From Andrena cerasifolii (Eukaryota; Arthropoda; Insecta; Hymenoptera; Andrenidae), in assembly GCF_050908995.1 (NCBI RefSeq), contig NC_135128.1:11623114-11687113 (forward strand): DNA of 64,000 nt. The letters are read 5' to 3'. Under the pieces are notes generated by a model that was not told the DNA's origin, ran no database searches, and saw only the letters and a list, made by a program, of their open reading frames with translations. Shown in pieces: positions 1-12,375 of this stretch; within the stretch, counting starts at the first letter, position 1; each line of letters opens with the position of its first letter. A program made the position numbers and the translations under genes.

Positions 1-145
1 CTACGTTAATTATAAAAACCTTCATTTATTTCGAAAACTAGAATTTCAAGTGTTATTATAAGAATATTATATTTCAATTTATATAGCCTGGATTTTATAA
101 ATCATGAAAATGAATATTGTGTCCGGTATATTTTACCCTTTACCC
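1..145. mobile_element. possible right end of a truncated TA-flanked element
   Basis: The first 145 bases are AT-rich and end abruptly at GC-rich sequence. Read on the minus strand from 147, the boundary is TA followed by GGGTAAAGGGTAAAATATAC. This resembles the ends of the four complete TA-flanked elements elsewhere in the window, which begin TA then G or C then GGTA or a similar purine-rich start. The other end would lie outside the window, so no pairing of inverted repeats can be shown. This is inference from one end only. Confidence 0.3.
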
Positions 146-2380
146 TAGCCTAAGCAGTGTCTCGTCCGACCTTTTCTCGCAACGGCTACATACTTGTTTT
201 TCTCTGTGCAGAGATGACTAAGTAGTCGATGGTTTAGAGACCCCCTCAGCTTTCTCCATCTGCCTGGCTAAGGTGGCTGCTTCTTTTGCCACATCCGGCC
301 AAACGATTCCTCCTGTATGTTGCCGAGTACGCAGGACGCGCGGCGACTCGATAAACGCGGATGAACGCGACGCGACGCGTCGATTATAATGCACGCGAGA
401 CGGTGAGAATCGCTGACGGGCGGGCGTACGTGCCGAAACGATTCCTGACCAGTGACCACCCGCCGCGTATGTTCCTGCACAGCCGCTGTTCTTGGTCTAC
501 CAAAAGAAGAAAGGACGCGCCCTATCGATATGAAACGGCCGGAAAGTTCCGACACGCTTTCCCTGAAGCCTCGTTCGGCAAGTATCGTTATTTCTCTGAA
601 CCGGCGAACCTGCAAAACAAGAACGCAGGTATTATCATCTGGTTGGTGAATCGACCGACAGGCAGACGGTGTAATTGCTCTCGCGAGGGATTGGTCTTTT
701 TGCCCGCGAGAACAAAGTAAGGGAAGGAATCGATAAGTCGCGAAACCCATCGGCCGAAGAATCATGGGAAAACGAAGCGAGATCGGTGGAAGCAGGGAGG
801 AAGAAAAAGAAGAATAAGTAAAAGGAGAAGGAAGGTTGGCGCAGGATGGGACAAAGTTGGGGACGGAGCGTAAACGGGGCGGGATGGAGGGACACGGTCG
901 CATTTGATATGGACCGGAGATAGCTGGTAACGTACGCCGGGCGCAGACTCCCTGTCATGCAGCTACATAGCTGCCTACGAACCGTCCGAGTATATATGGT
1001 TCGGACCGACGCGACATCGGCCCGTTCCTCGACCGGCTCGACACGAGCGAAGAAACGTACGTAGGTGCGCGCGTAATTCGACTGTTTTACGTTGTTGCGC
1101 TACGCTCCCGGAGCGGGCCTCGCGGGCGCGAGCCGCGTCTTCTAATCCTAAGAATCCGGCGATCGCCCGATATTATTTATACCGGGCAGAAGGGCAGATA
1201 GGTGGGAGCGGCGACGGTGACCGGTGGCCAAGTGGTAACCGGTGGTTGTGTCGTCGATGCCGACCTAACCCAGACCGGCCGACGATAGCGACGACCAAGC
1301 CTCCACGGTGCTCCCGGTCACGATTCGCGGGCTCCCGTATTTGAATACAATGCATTATATTGTCCGCGTCATATCATATATCTCCCTGCTAAATAAACAC
1401 CGTCTCAATATTTAGGCTTGCGAACCGCCCTGCCGACAACTCCCCTACGTACGAGCTATACCTTTACATCGGACTAAGCAGGGTTCAGGGTCGAAGACAG
1501 AGAAAGGGAGCAGGAAGGAAAGTTGGAAAACACGGCTCGCCTCGGCTCGGCTCGGCTCGGTTCGGCTCGGCTCGATACGAAGCACGTTTGCTTGGTAGCC
1601 ACTAGCCAGCACCGCGGTTCGGCCGGGCGGCACGCGGCATCGCGACGCGACGCGACGGAGGTTAATCGGTCGCGTCCATTTCATCGGCATCTCGAATATC
1701 GTAGGAGGATCCAAGCCGACAGGAGCACAGATGGGCTGGCGAAGCGTTCGCCAGTGTAATCGGACGATCCGCGGTCCGTGGAATTTTCGAATCGTCGCAT
1801 CCCGATACGCGATACGCGGAAGAACGAACGATTGTGATATCGTTTCCGCGAAACAAACCCAAGATATTAGCTTTCGATTCGGCATCGACATCGACGTGTG
1901 CCATACCATCTCGCGGCCGTGTTCGTGGTAATCCGATACGTCAGGCGGACGTCAATTGACATTTAACATGCAGCCGCACACTTGCCGTTATATGGATCTG
2001 TTGGCGCAGTGTATCGCCCCGGGTTTATGATCTCATCGGCCGATTGATTTATGTCGGCAATTATAGCGTAGCTAGGAGTGACGCACGGCTCCGTGTCCCG
2101 AATGAGTTATGGGTGTTAATCTCGGGAAAACCAATGAAGGGCGGCCCTGGGACGGCTACGTCGACGGTCGCTCGCCGCCCGTCGCCCGTCGGGTCTCGTT
2201 TCGTGCTTTTCTGGCTTTTCAGGCTTTCTATCGTCACGATTCCTCCTTCCTCGGTGTCCCTGATCAGTGAATCATCGAAACTCGAAAGAGCCAGCAAGCA
2301 TCGTCAGTCGGTGCACGAACCTCCCATGCCATTCGATTCTCACAACTGTGATGTAATTCTAAATCAAATCTTCAGACATT
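146..2380. other. gene-free GC-rich flank
   Basis: Single-copy-looking GC-rich sequence on the 3' side of tsh. The open frames here (up to 211 codons) are arginine- and serine-rich, overlap each other on both strands and show no domain, so I read them as chance frames in CpG-rich DNA. A CGACG-type pentamer run occurs near 361-382 and again near 1636-1660. Nothing else was recognised. Confidence 0.6.
1534..1574. repeat. (CTCGG)n pentanucleotide microsatellite
   Basis: About eight units of CTCGG with one TTCGG variant, seen directly. It creates the repetitive ARLGSARLG-like frame on the plus strand, which is not a gene. Confidence 0.85.
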
Positions 2381-5300
2381 AAGTAATAGAAGAGTAAGCA
2401 AAATTGTCAAAGGTGTTATACCTTGTCCTGCGATCATTCAATTGTTCTCTCTAAATGTACCTTCTAGGTTCTAGGGGGCTTAAGAAATTACGTTCTGTTA
2501 CATACCGAACTGCATCGCACAGTGTATATTTACAGCTGTTTAAATCGAATGTCTAACCACGGTAACATTGTCCATCAAAATAGTGATTTAATTGGGCAAT
2601 CCCTAACTTCTTTAAGATACTCTCTTGAAGGTATTCTATAATTTATTCTATAATTTGTTATTCTTTGCTGAGCGTTAAATTTCTATATCTACTGCTGTTT
2701 TTTTTCTCTTCGGAGTGTATATTTGTATATTTGTCACATGAATATTATGTCTCCCCGCATTGTATCTCTTTGTACCAAAGGGTTTATCCCGTAAATAGTA
2801 ATAAATAAATAACACCTGATCGGACGTCGTATCGTACATGCGACTACGTTCGGGCGTTCGCCAAACCGTGCTCGTGGGCTCCCAAAATTCTATCAAACAC
2901 CTTGCAGATCTCGAAGCTGCCCACCTCAGGATCCCAATCCATCTGGATCTATCGAAAGGGTGGAGCACGGAGCTGCGCTTCCGGTGGAAAGGTATATACC
3001 CGACATCAGAGCAAGAAGAAGCGAATCGTTAGCCGTAAACGTCACGGTCGTTCCCGCGAGGTAAAGAATCCAGCAAGAAAGGTTTCGCCTCGAAACCATA
3101 TTCCGCGGTAGCCGAGAGAGATCTTATGCTCGCGTGCACGAGCTTGCACGACCTGCTGCGCCGGACAGCAAGAAAGCGGACGAACGCAGCCTTGGAAGTT
3201 ATTACTCTGTCCCGCGTAAAACATAATTAGATGACGCTGAACGGAAGCGATGCAGCTTCTCTCTTGAAAGAGAGCGGCACCGTGGCTCTCAACTGTGAGG
3301 CGTGCGACCGCGTCAATCTTTGTTCCACGGCTCACGATTTAAATCGTATCGCCGCCACTCCGACAGACCGAGCGCAGCGGCTAGCTGTTCGTTCTTCTTG
3401 TCCCTCCGGCTGGTGCCGAGATTACCCTTCGCGGTATCGACGCGGCAGGATCCGACAGCTTCGAGAACAAGAAGAAGACGAAGAAACCGTAGCAGGGAGA
3501 GCACGGTGAAAGGCGAAGAAGGCGAGAGGGGTATTTACATTGCTAATGTATCGTCGGCCTAACTTCTAATTAAACAAATTCGCACAACTCAGCGCGCCGC
3601 GCGGTTGCCTCGTGGAATTGCTCCGAGGAAAGAAACGTGGGGAGGCAGAGAGAAAGAGAGAGCGTTGTTCGGCAAGGCAACGGGTAGTAGGGAACCGAGG
3701 GGAAACTCCCTTCAGCTGGAGGGGTCGCTCGTTAGCGCTCTTAACGCGACTTACCGCCTGGAGCGCGAGCCTCCAGTCCCCCGATTCATCGAGAAGGAGG
3801 AATGAATATTTATAAGAAACTGCGAAATAGTAGTCTAATTTTCGTCTTTTTCGTTCCTTCTCCCTTGCCGCTTCTCCACGGCCACATCATCCCCTACCCG
3901 CGCACCGCTGCACCTGTGTACCTATGCACCCCTGCCGCACCGCTCGCCTCGCCACCCTCTCTCCCGCCTGTGTTTACTATTCCGTCTATGGAAGAACATC
4001 AGTTCCGATCGTTCAGGATGCAGCAAGTAAGGCGTTGAAAATCAGTTTGATGACTATAGTTATCCAGGTCTCTCTCTCTCTCTCTCTGCGAGAAAGGGAG
4101 ATAGCTGGGTTCACAGAGGGAGAGAACCCGACGAAGAAGAATACCGTCATTACTTACTGATCACGTGAAATCGATTAACGGTCCGACATTTACGGCCGGT
4201 TAATTTATTCGGCTGGCTCGTCCGTCGTACGACGATCGAACGCTGGTCGCGCTACAAAATCCAGTAGCGTTACCCGTAATTGATTCAATCGTGCCGTATT
4301 AATATCCATGGTGTACGCCGATTAAAGTAAACGGTGTACCCACGCGTTCTTCGCTCCTCACCGCGTATGCGCACAAACGAGTTATCGAGCGATAAGTTGG
4401 ATAAATAGCGAACGGGACTCCGCACCTTTCGATCGCTTTCATCTTGCTCGTTGTTAGTGCTGCATAAATATGTACTTATTACCGAACGGAAACGGAACCG
4501 GCTGCCTTCAGAATTGTACTGTACCGATTCCAGCCTCCGATCGTCGCCTTCGACTGAGAATCGTCTTTTATCGAGATCTCTAATGGAAACCGCTGTACAT
4601 TGGTATCCTACGTGCTAATAAAATTAATGTTTTTTCTGCGATGGATGGGTATCACAGACAAGTTATCACTGCAGATAGTTTATGAATACTTTATTTTGTA
4701 AACGGATCCTGGGTATAACGAACAGACAGAGTTTTCGCACCGTTCCAAACGTTCGACGATATAGGTACCCCTCGCGACCGTTTTCCGTGGTCGCCGACTA
4801 TCTGCGGTTACTTCCGGCACCTTCGTCGACTCGATTATGGTGCAATAAAACATCAGCCCCGCATCTGCGGGCTCGACAGAGACCTCCGTCTTCTCTCCTC
4901 GATAACAAATCCACAAAGCCGGCTCTATGCGCGGCGCGTCGCGCAGTGGGGCATTTCGGGTCGAGTCCTTTTACAAAAATATCGCCATACTGCAAATTTT
5001 CATTTACAGGTAGTGGATTGCACATTTGGGTCATAATGTAGCATGAGTATTTTTCGCGTTCATTAATTTTTAGAGGACCACCTCGAAATTCTTCAAAACC
5101 AAGTAGCATTGTTATTTATAGCTTTGTTGTTTGCTTAATTCAACTAATTTTTTGTAGGATTAAGCGTTGAGGTATGTATTTGAAGCGTGCCAAATTTCAT
5201 TTTGATACCTCTGATATTTTTGGAATTATACCTTACTGAATGTTCTCCATTTTCGTTGTTTATTTTGAACGGGAGTTCAGTGGAGCTGCTACTAGCTGCT

Positions 5301-5560
5301 ACTGGGTTATCTAAAGGGGCGAGAAGGGGTACAGGACGCGTTTTATTTTACAAACACGCTTTTCCTGCCATTGAAATTCAAAGAAATTGAAGTATTTTTA
5401 CATGCGAAAAGAGCGGAGCTTTTTCCTATGTACAGTGTACACGATATTATCGGCAGTTTCTACATAGCCAGTGGAGGAGTCCTCGGAGTGAAGCTGGTGC
5501 GTGTTGTAAATCGTATGGATCAATTGCAACGAAGCCAGCTTGTAGTATTTGTTAAATTAA
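2381..5560. other. intergenic sequence, no gene seen
   Basis: AT-rich from about 2381 to 2840, then GC-rich to about 4150, then mixed to AT-rich up to the piggyBac-like element. A short (CT)n run lies at 4069-4087. The patch 4150-4330 contains several ATTA/TAAT cores and a CACGTG E-box in otherwise GC-rich DNA. No inverted repeats or coding similarity were found in the AT-rich parts. Confidence 0.55.
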
Positions 5561-5837
5561 TCCGGCGTTGGTCAGGTGGGGTCTCACAGACCCTAGATTT
5601 TGAATTGAGTAAAACCTTTTAAGAACGCGTGGCAGTGTTATTTAGTTTGTTCATTATATAAGCTATTTAGGAAGTATATTTTTATCAAAAATTAAAGATG
5701 TTTAATTAGTTAAATATTTTTGGGTAATAAAAATTTAATTAAAGATATGAATTTCTATAATACACTAAATTAATTTCGGGGTCTGTGGGCCCCATCTTAC
5801 TACTCTGGTTACATTTCCCCACGTTACCAACGCCGGG
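5561..5837. mobile_element. piggyBac-like MITE (277 bp, TTAA flanks)
   Basis: TTAA at 5557-5560 and TTAA at 5838-5841 flank inverted termini. The left end reads TCCGGCGTTGGTCAGGTGGG and the right end, on the minus strand, CCCGGCGTTGGTAACGTGGG. TTAA target duplication and a C-rich first trinucleotide are characteristic of piggyBac elements. At 277 bp there is no room for a transposase and the interior is AT-rich and non-coding, so it is a non-autonomous copy. A second, inner palindromic motif (GGGTCT...AGACCC type) lies just inside both ends. Confidence 0.72.
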
Positions 5838-8800
5838 TTAATTAAAATATGTTTGTTAAATATTTTTGAAGTAACATAAATAAAGATTTTATAACTATTA
5901 TATTTTATACGATTTCAAATGTTCCCCAAAAATTGATTTCCAAATACAGTTAAAATAAACAAGTTTCATTAATTATCCTGTATCAAGAAGACCACAAATA
6001 TCGGTTTCGACCCGAAGTTCCCCGCTGTCCGGCGCGACCAAACACAGCCAAACACGGTGGATGCGACTAATTTCATTCTTTCCATCATGTTGGATGCCTC
6101 GATATCCTCCAACAATCCGTGATGGCTGAAAGCAGATTTGGCCGAGTGGAAAATTTGGAAGAACGTGTGGTATCGCGGGCGCGCGTCGGAATGGAACACG
6201 CTATTTATTCGCGTAGGTGCGCGCAGGTCGCAGAGCGTGCGCTCCACTTGAATTGTACGTGCCCTTGACTCGAGCGGTTTTAGACTTTAGAGACGCGTAG
6301 GTGCAGAGAGAGCGAACGAGCGGCACTTTGTGGGGTCGTAAAACAGCGGCAGCCTTGTAAATCTGTGCCCGAGTGTGCCAGCCCTGACAGATTCTCGCCC
6401 CACCTCTTCTCTTCTTGCCGCGGTCGCGTACTCATCTCTCGCTAGCACCCGTACCCGTGCCCGTATACGCGCTACCTGTACCGAGTATGCATGCCGCTGT
6501 TTGTTCCGCGGAGAGACGTCGGAGGAAATCCCACCCCGTCTTACCTTTCGTATCTTGCTCCCACTCCGCTTACTTCGCTTCCCCTTAACCACTTACTCGC
6601 GCTGTCGCGGCAATTTGCGAGCGTTTTAACCGTTACGATAACGCTTTCGAAGCTGACGCGTTGGAAACGTAAACGTCAAAATCACGTGGACGGAGAGACG
6701 CGGCCCGACAATCGGAGAATGGACCAAGACGTTTCATCGCGTACAGTTCGATCATTGCGCCTCTCTCTACCCGTCCTCCCTCTCCGGCTTTCTGTATCTC
6801 GGCGACTGCTCTTCGTATGACAGCAGGGGTCAGGGTACGTGTCGTGAAATTCCCCACTTAGTTTGCAATGCAAATGTCACGCAAGGGTTGCTGGCACGGC
6901 GCGGCGCACGCGGCTGCGCAATACTTTTATTATTCCGACGTAGGTCTAAACCTGTTGTTTACGGTAGGTATACGGGGCTCGTGTAAAGTGAAGAACAAAT
7001 GTAACGAGGCAGTGGCGTCTTACTCGGATAGTAGCTTACCTGATCAGCCGCGCCTTTACCCTTGCCATTAAGCGTGACTTCTTTTTGCCATGGTCTCTCA
7101 GTAGGTATACGCGCGCGACCGTCGTAAAGTAGATGCACAGATCGCGCGTATCTTACGAAACTAAATTCGAACGAGACGAGCAAAGAGAAAGAAGCAGAAG
7201 GAGCGGTGCAGGGGAAAAGGGTGAAACGGGCAGATAGAAACGAAAAGGATCGAAGCGCAGCGGTGGTGGTGGCGGTGGCTGCGGCTGTGGCTGTGGCGGC
7301 TCCGGCGCCCAGCTGGATGAACCGATGCAAACAGGAGGGAAATCCGTGGGACGGAGAAGAGAAACGGGGCGAGAAGAGATGGGAGAGGACAGAAAGTCGG
7401 TGCATGCAGTATGGAGCACTCGAGGAGAGTGCGAACACCCACCGACCAGTCGCGGTGTATCCAGCTGGCTCTCCCACGCATTCTCGGCCAACTGACATCT
7501 TCATCATCCACCGGCGGACTGGCGTATACATACACAGTTCTCGCGGGGAAAACTCACGGGTTCGGCAACAGAAAAATGAAGAAGCAGGTGACTTCGACAG
7601 AAATCTGCTCCGCGCGGCCGCCACCGATCCTTTTTAAACGATTTTATTCAGCTTCGATCCTCTGTTTGTATGTTTCATGTAAGTGTGTATGGTTTAAATC
7701 TGGGAACTTAAGTGTAACCCACTTCCAACTATCCAATTATCTTGAAACTTTGCAGGCATGCGTCGTTTGGATGACGATACAATATTTAAAAAAATAAATA
7801 ACCCCGAGGGGGTGAAAAAATGACCCAGCCATCAATAAATATAACCCATAACCACAAATCTAAACGACTTGAAATCAGCCACTCGCGTTCTTTACGAAAA
7901 CGACGAAAATACACAAATTATCCAAAAATGATCCGTCGCGTATGCACGAATAGTAAAACTAAAACTTTGCAGGCGTTCGTAGTATATCAGCATCGAAATT
8001 GTAATACAAGAAAAGAATTATTTTTTAGTGACTTTAGCACTGCACAGTTGTCTGGAGGGTGGCCAAAATTCAATTTCTCAACTTCAACTTTGCAATGTAA
8101 TTTCTTTTGTATGAATTGACAACCCTCCACAGCTTCTAAATCCGCGTACCTTTTTTCAGATGATTCTTTGATTAGATATAATATTACGAAGACAAAATCC
8201 TGAAATTTTATGTGAATCTAATTGTTTTAATTACTCATTATAGAACATCAAAATACGTGGTTGTATTATACGGTTATATAGGTAAAGAAGTATATTTCAC
8301 TTATTTATATGTGCCATGAGCATTTTTTAGTCGATGTACAAAGAGTGCGATGTTTATATCAATTTCAACTTTGAGTAGGCTTATAAAAAAATGATTTAGA
8401 GTGATTAACGTCGGACATTTCTTACACGAAAGCTTACACAATTGCTAACAAGAGTACGCGAATTTCAAGTGCAGTCTCCTGTAGTCTTCAATTTTATGCA
8501 GACTTTTAGAAATGACGCTCGGTTCAAAGCGATCCGGCAGAATGAATTCTCGAGAAGAAATCCGTCAAGCACACGGACTCTATCGGTTGGTCACGTTATC
8601 GTTCTAAAAATCCTGACATATACATTTCAGTCCTGTCCTCTAGTGCATTCCAGGCAGTAACATAAAAGATAATTTTCGCATGAATAAACTTTCATTAGTT
8701 AAACAAAACCAACAGGCCAAAAATTCTTTTTCTCACAAAACGTACTTTTTCCCACAAATTGGGAATTCTAAATGTTCCCCAAAACTTGATTTTTTTCCCA

Positions 8801-10665
8801 CAAAAAGCAAAATTTCCACCCCGTGACTTTTGTTACAGGTGCAGCACGTGGAAAATGGGGTGTTTCGAAACTCATCGCACAATTGAAGGAAAATTTTCGA
8901 GTTCCACCTTTCTTGCGCTTGCAATAAGGAGCAGGAGGATAAATTTCGCTTTATAAATGCATTCTGCATAATAACCATTTGTCAATTGGTGGAGGTTTCG
9001 TGTTTGTTGTGTGCCGTAGTGTTCTGCGTCGCGTGTTGTGTGTCGTGTAATGTAGAAATAGGGTGAAAGTAGCGTGGAAAAGGTGTAGAAGTTGTGATAG
9101 GAGTGGCGTAGAAATGGTGTATGAATGGGATAGAAGCAGCGAGTTCGCTCCATTTGTTTCGAGCAGCGAACGTTTTCTGCTCGGCGATGCTCCGGTCGAA
9201 AGCACGCGAACGAATGCGTTTTCGCAGGGGCTCCGAGTGAACGAAAAAAGAGACGACTGAGGAAGGAAGCGAGTAACAAGTCCGGCCAAGTGTGAAACAG
9301 GAGTGTTAGTATCAGGAGAGACGAGTGGGGCGAAGATGCGAGGCGTGGCGTGGTGGAGCGAGGAATGGAAAGGAGAGGAGAGGAGAGGGTGACAGGAGCA
9401 CAAGGATTAGGGAAAAGGACAGGGGCTCGTTTCTTTAAAGCGAGGGTTACTTTAAGGACCGTTCGGGAATCGGTAGCCTTTCCGCAATGTTTTATTTTAT
9501 CCTCTCCGCTCCATAAGATCGCATTCTTTACGACCCATTAGACGAATTCATTACCGGCCCCGGGCAGTAGGTAAGTGAGATCCGTAAGCCCTTCTCTCTT
9601 TCCAGTACTTCCGTTCCACTGCTTGACCTCACCCCTCTGGCTTCGGCCTGTCGAGCGTTTCTCCTTCACCCTCTGCTCCACCTGCTCCTCCCGTTTCTCC
9701 TGCTTCTCCTCTCTTCTGCGCGTTTATTAAACGTAGCCGTGATCCGAAAATGAAAAAAAAAAAAGAAAACTCCGTAGGTGGATCGAATTGAGCGCGAGTG
9801 AGAGTGAAAGGGCGGGGAATCGTGGAAGCGGCGAACAAGAGGATAGTCCCGGACGGGTGTAAATGTTCGGAGACTGCATACGGCCTTGGTTCAGGTTCAG
9901 ATCGTATCTCGCGAAAGGATCTGTGGCCGATAAGCGCTTTGGTAGTGGCCGGTTTATCTAGTTTATCTACCGGACCTGCTTATTCTTCGATGCTGTTATA
10001 CGCGAAACGATACCTAACTGCTATACACATAAGTACCTATATGTAAGTATGTACGTACGTGCATTCCAGCATTGCGCTACTGCGCCCTATCGAATTAACG
10101 ACGCCCGCCGCGCCGCTACCCTTCCCCGGTATCTTTGGTCCGCGCCTGTACCTAAGTGGCAAACACGGAGGAGGCTACAGAATAAATACCCACAGACTGT
10201 TACTTTATAACATATATATTTATTTGAGCTTTAATTGCATTTTAAAATACAACCGAAATAATTAAATAATGACAAATCTGGTAAAATGGTTTCAAGAGTC
10301 GCGTATACATGATGCATATCTTTGTGGTTGCGCATTTGTAAGTAGGTAGGTACTTTTCGAGCGTATTTTTCGCGCGGTTGGCTATCCACGTATCGTTCTT
10401 TTCGTTTCCGCGAGTATGTAAACTTCGCCAAGTTTACTTGTGCGCGTATGCCGTTCTCCGCATCCACGTAGACCTCGTGTCTCGCTTTTGTCACACTCTC
10501 TCAGCAGTCGTATATAATTACAATAATAATATTAATATTATCGTTATATCGATAAATACTTTTAAAGTCCGCGATGGAAGAATTAGAGTTTACAAGAAAT
10601 ACGTATACAAGTGTGTTCCGCTCCAGAGTTGGGCTTTCACGTTTTCGAATACGCGCGCGCGCGTG
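5838..10665. other. intergenic sequence with AT-rich old-repeat-like patches
   Basis: AT-rich at 5838-5990 and about 7630-8960, GC-rich between and after. The AT-rich patch near 7740-8100 has the phrase AACTTTGCAGGC twice and a G-rich GGGGGTGAAAAA string, which suggest degraded repeat DNA, but no termini could be paired. A small hairpin with GGAGGGT arms lies near 8046-8137. A glycine/alanine-type GGTGGC repeat lies at about 7258-7305. No gene was recognised; overlapping frames on both strands around 6960-7640 follow the low-complexity repeats. Confidence 0.5.
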
Positions 10666-10667
10666 CT

Positions 10668-10683
10668 CTCTCACTCGCTCACT

Positions 10684-10714
<31 letters not shown>

Positions 10715-11090
10715 GCACACTTTTCCTCTGCGCACCATTGCCTTAGCCTTGCCTTTCCACGCTCTTTTTCTCTGCATGTCGCCGAAAAGCGCTCGCTTAT
10801 TCTTTCTCTCGTGATCGTCTCACATACGCACAACTAGCACACGCACATACACGGACGGACGGCGCACGCACATACATACGCACGTTCGCTTGTACGAACG
10901 GACGATCAAACGCACGCACGCACGCACATGGGCAGGCAGGCAGGCAGGTAGGCAGGCAGGCAAGCTGGCTAGCTGACTCGCAGCAACTACAGATACAAGA
11001 TGATTCGCCCCGATGATTGTTCGCACCCTGACATGCACACCCGCACGCACGCACGCATGCAAGCTCGCTCGTACACTCGCTCGCTCCTTG
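10668..11090. repeat. microsatellite cluster (CT)n, (CA)n, (GCAC)n, (GGCA)n
   Basis: A dense cluster of simple repeats: CT then CA runs at about 10668-10722, GCAC-type runs at about 10840-10930, GGCA runs at about 10930-10970 and further CGCA runs near 11040-11065. The open frames of 85-122 codons on both strands here are translations of these repeats. Confidence 0.85.
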
Positions 11091-11279
11091 GGACGCGATC
11101 GATTCCTAGCGCGCCCCGCCATCGAAAATGTGCCGCTACGCCTTCCGTCTGCTCGCTTTATTATGTAGAATAATCGTAATTGTAATCAATATACAGAGGG
11201 TATTCGCGATATTTCGAGCGAGAATAATTATAGTATTTTACACTTAAAATGTCGCGTTGGCTCGCACGGCGCAATAAAT

Positions 11280-12375
11280 AGTATTTTTGAAGAAAGAAAA
11301 TTTATTATACAATGGTCTACTCGTACGCTACGAGTGAAGGAAAACGATATTGTTCGGACGCCGCGTGGTGTCGTGTCGTGTCGCGTGGCGTGCGCTGCGC
11401 GACACGTTTCGAGCGGCCGCGAGCCTCGCTATTGCACCGTATCGTATAGTATCGTATCGTATCGTTGCTTCTTCATGCACGCACCTTACACCGCGCCGCG
11501 CCAGTTATTTCGCACTCGTTATCCCGTTCGTCCGATACTCGTAGACCTTCGAGGAGATTCCACCCCGAACGATCTCACCGGTTTCGTAGCAATAAGTATG
11601 AACAAAGAGATTCCTATACAGGGGCGGACCCTAGCCTAGCCTATGCGCTAATCAACTACGCCCTTACGTTCTAGAGGTATACATGCTGATCTGACCTTAC
11701 GACAGTTGCGATAGGCAAACGTCCCTCTCCACCGCGTTAGAAAACACTATCTAGGTACAACCCCTGTCACTCGCTTCCTCTCGTTCAGTCTCTTTTTCCC
11801 TGCCGCGTCGCTGCCCCATCCCTTTCCCCTCTGCCGTCAGTCTCTCTCTCCCATCCTCTCTTATCGTCCGTCGTATAGTGTCCTTAAGTATTTATAAAAT
11901 CACAAACTTGGCCGCTAGCCGAGCCCCTTGACTCAGCAGTGCCGCGAGATATGGTGGCATCACATTTTAATTAACGCGGGTTCGACGTCCACCTCCTCGT
12001 TGGACGTATCGGCCTTCTTTTCCTGTCGCGTAACTCGATTATCCGGGGAGAAGTGTTGCGCGGTAGATGAGTAACGGGACCGAACGAGAGCGCCTCGGCA
12101 CGTGGACCACGTTGGCAAAGCTCGGCGATACAAAGGCGCGAACAATAATCGGGTCGGGTCGGGTGGTACGGATGGGAGAAGAAGATGACGAGCGCGAGGC
12201 AAAGTACGACACGGTATGTTGCCCGGATAATGGAATCGCGTACGGGAAGGGCAGGTGTGTCCTGGAGGCGGAGTTTGAAAGGTCGGATGGTGTTGGAACC
12301 AGTGGTCGCTAATTACAGTCGTTACAGTATAGATACACTTATGTACAAGTGGCACCGCTACTTACGGGGCTCGGA
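11280..12375 (-). other. tsh: probable 3' untranslated region of tsh
   Basis: This lies immediately downstream of the TAG stop at 12378-12376 on the minus strand. Minus-strand polyadenylation-like hexamers are ATTAAA at 11971-11966 and AATAAA at 11306-11301, with another AATAAA at 11162-11157. The extent is inferred; the true 3' end needs transcript data. GC-rich pentamer and CGTAT repeats lie at about 11360-11466. Confidence 0.45.
11301..11306 (-). terminator. candidate poly(A) signal AATAAA for tsh
   Basis: A canonical hexamer on the minus strand about 1.07 kb past the stop codon. ATTAAA at 11966-11971 (about 0.4 kb past the stop) and AATAAA at 11157-11162 are alternatives. The hexamer is short and occurs by chance in AT-rich DNA, so confidence is limited. 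Confidence 0.35.

Noticed and set aside
5187..5622. Possible old coding segment left of the piggyBac-like MITE
   Set aside because: The 67- and 83-codon frames show no recognisable domain, and the second runs into the transposon terminus.
10501..11122. Cysteine/alanine- or serine/leucine-rich frames
   Set aside because: Translations of the CT, CA, GCAC and GGCA microsatellites.
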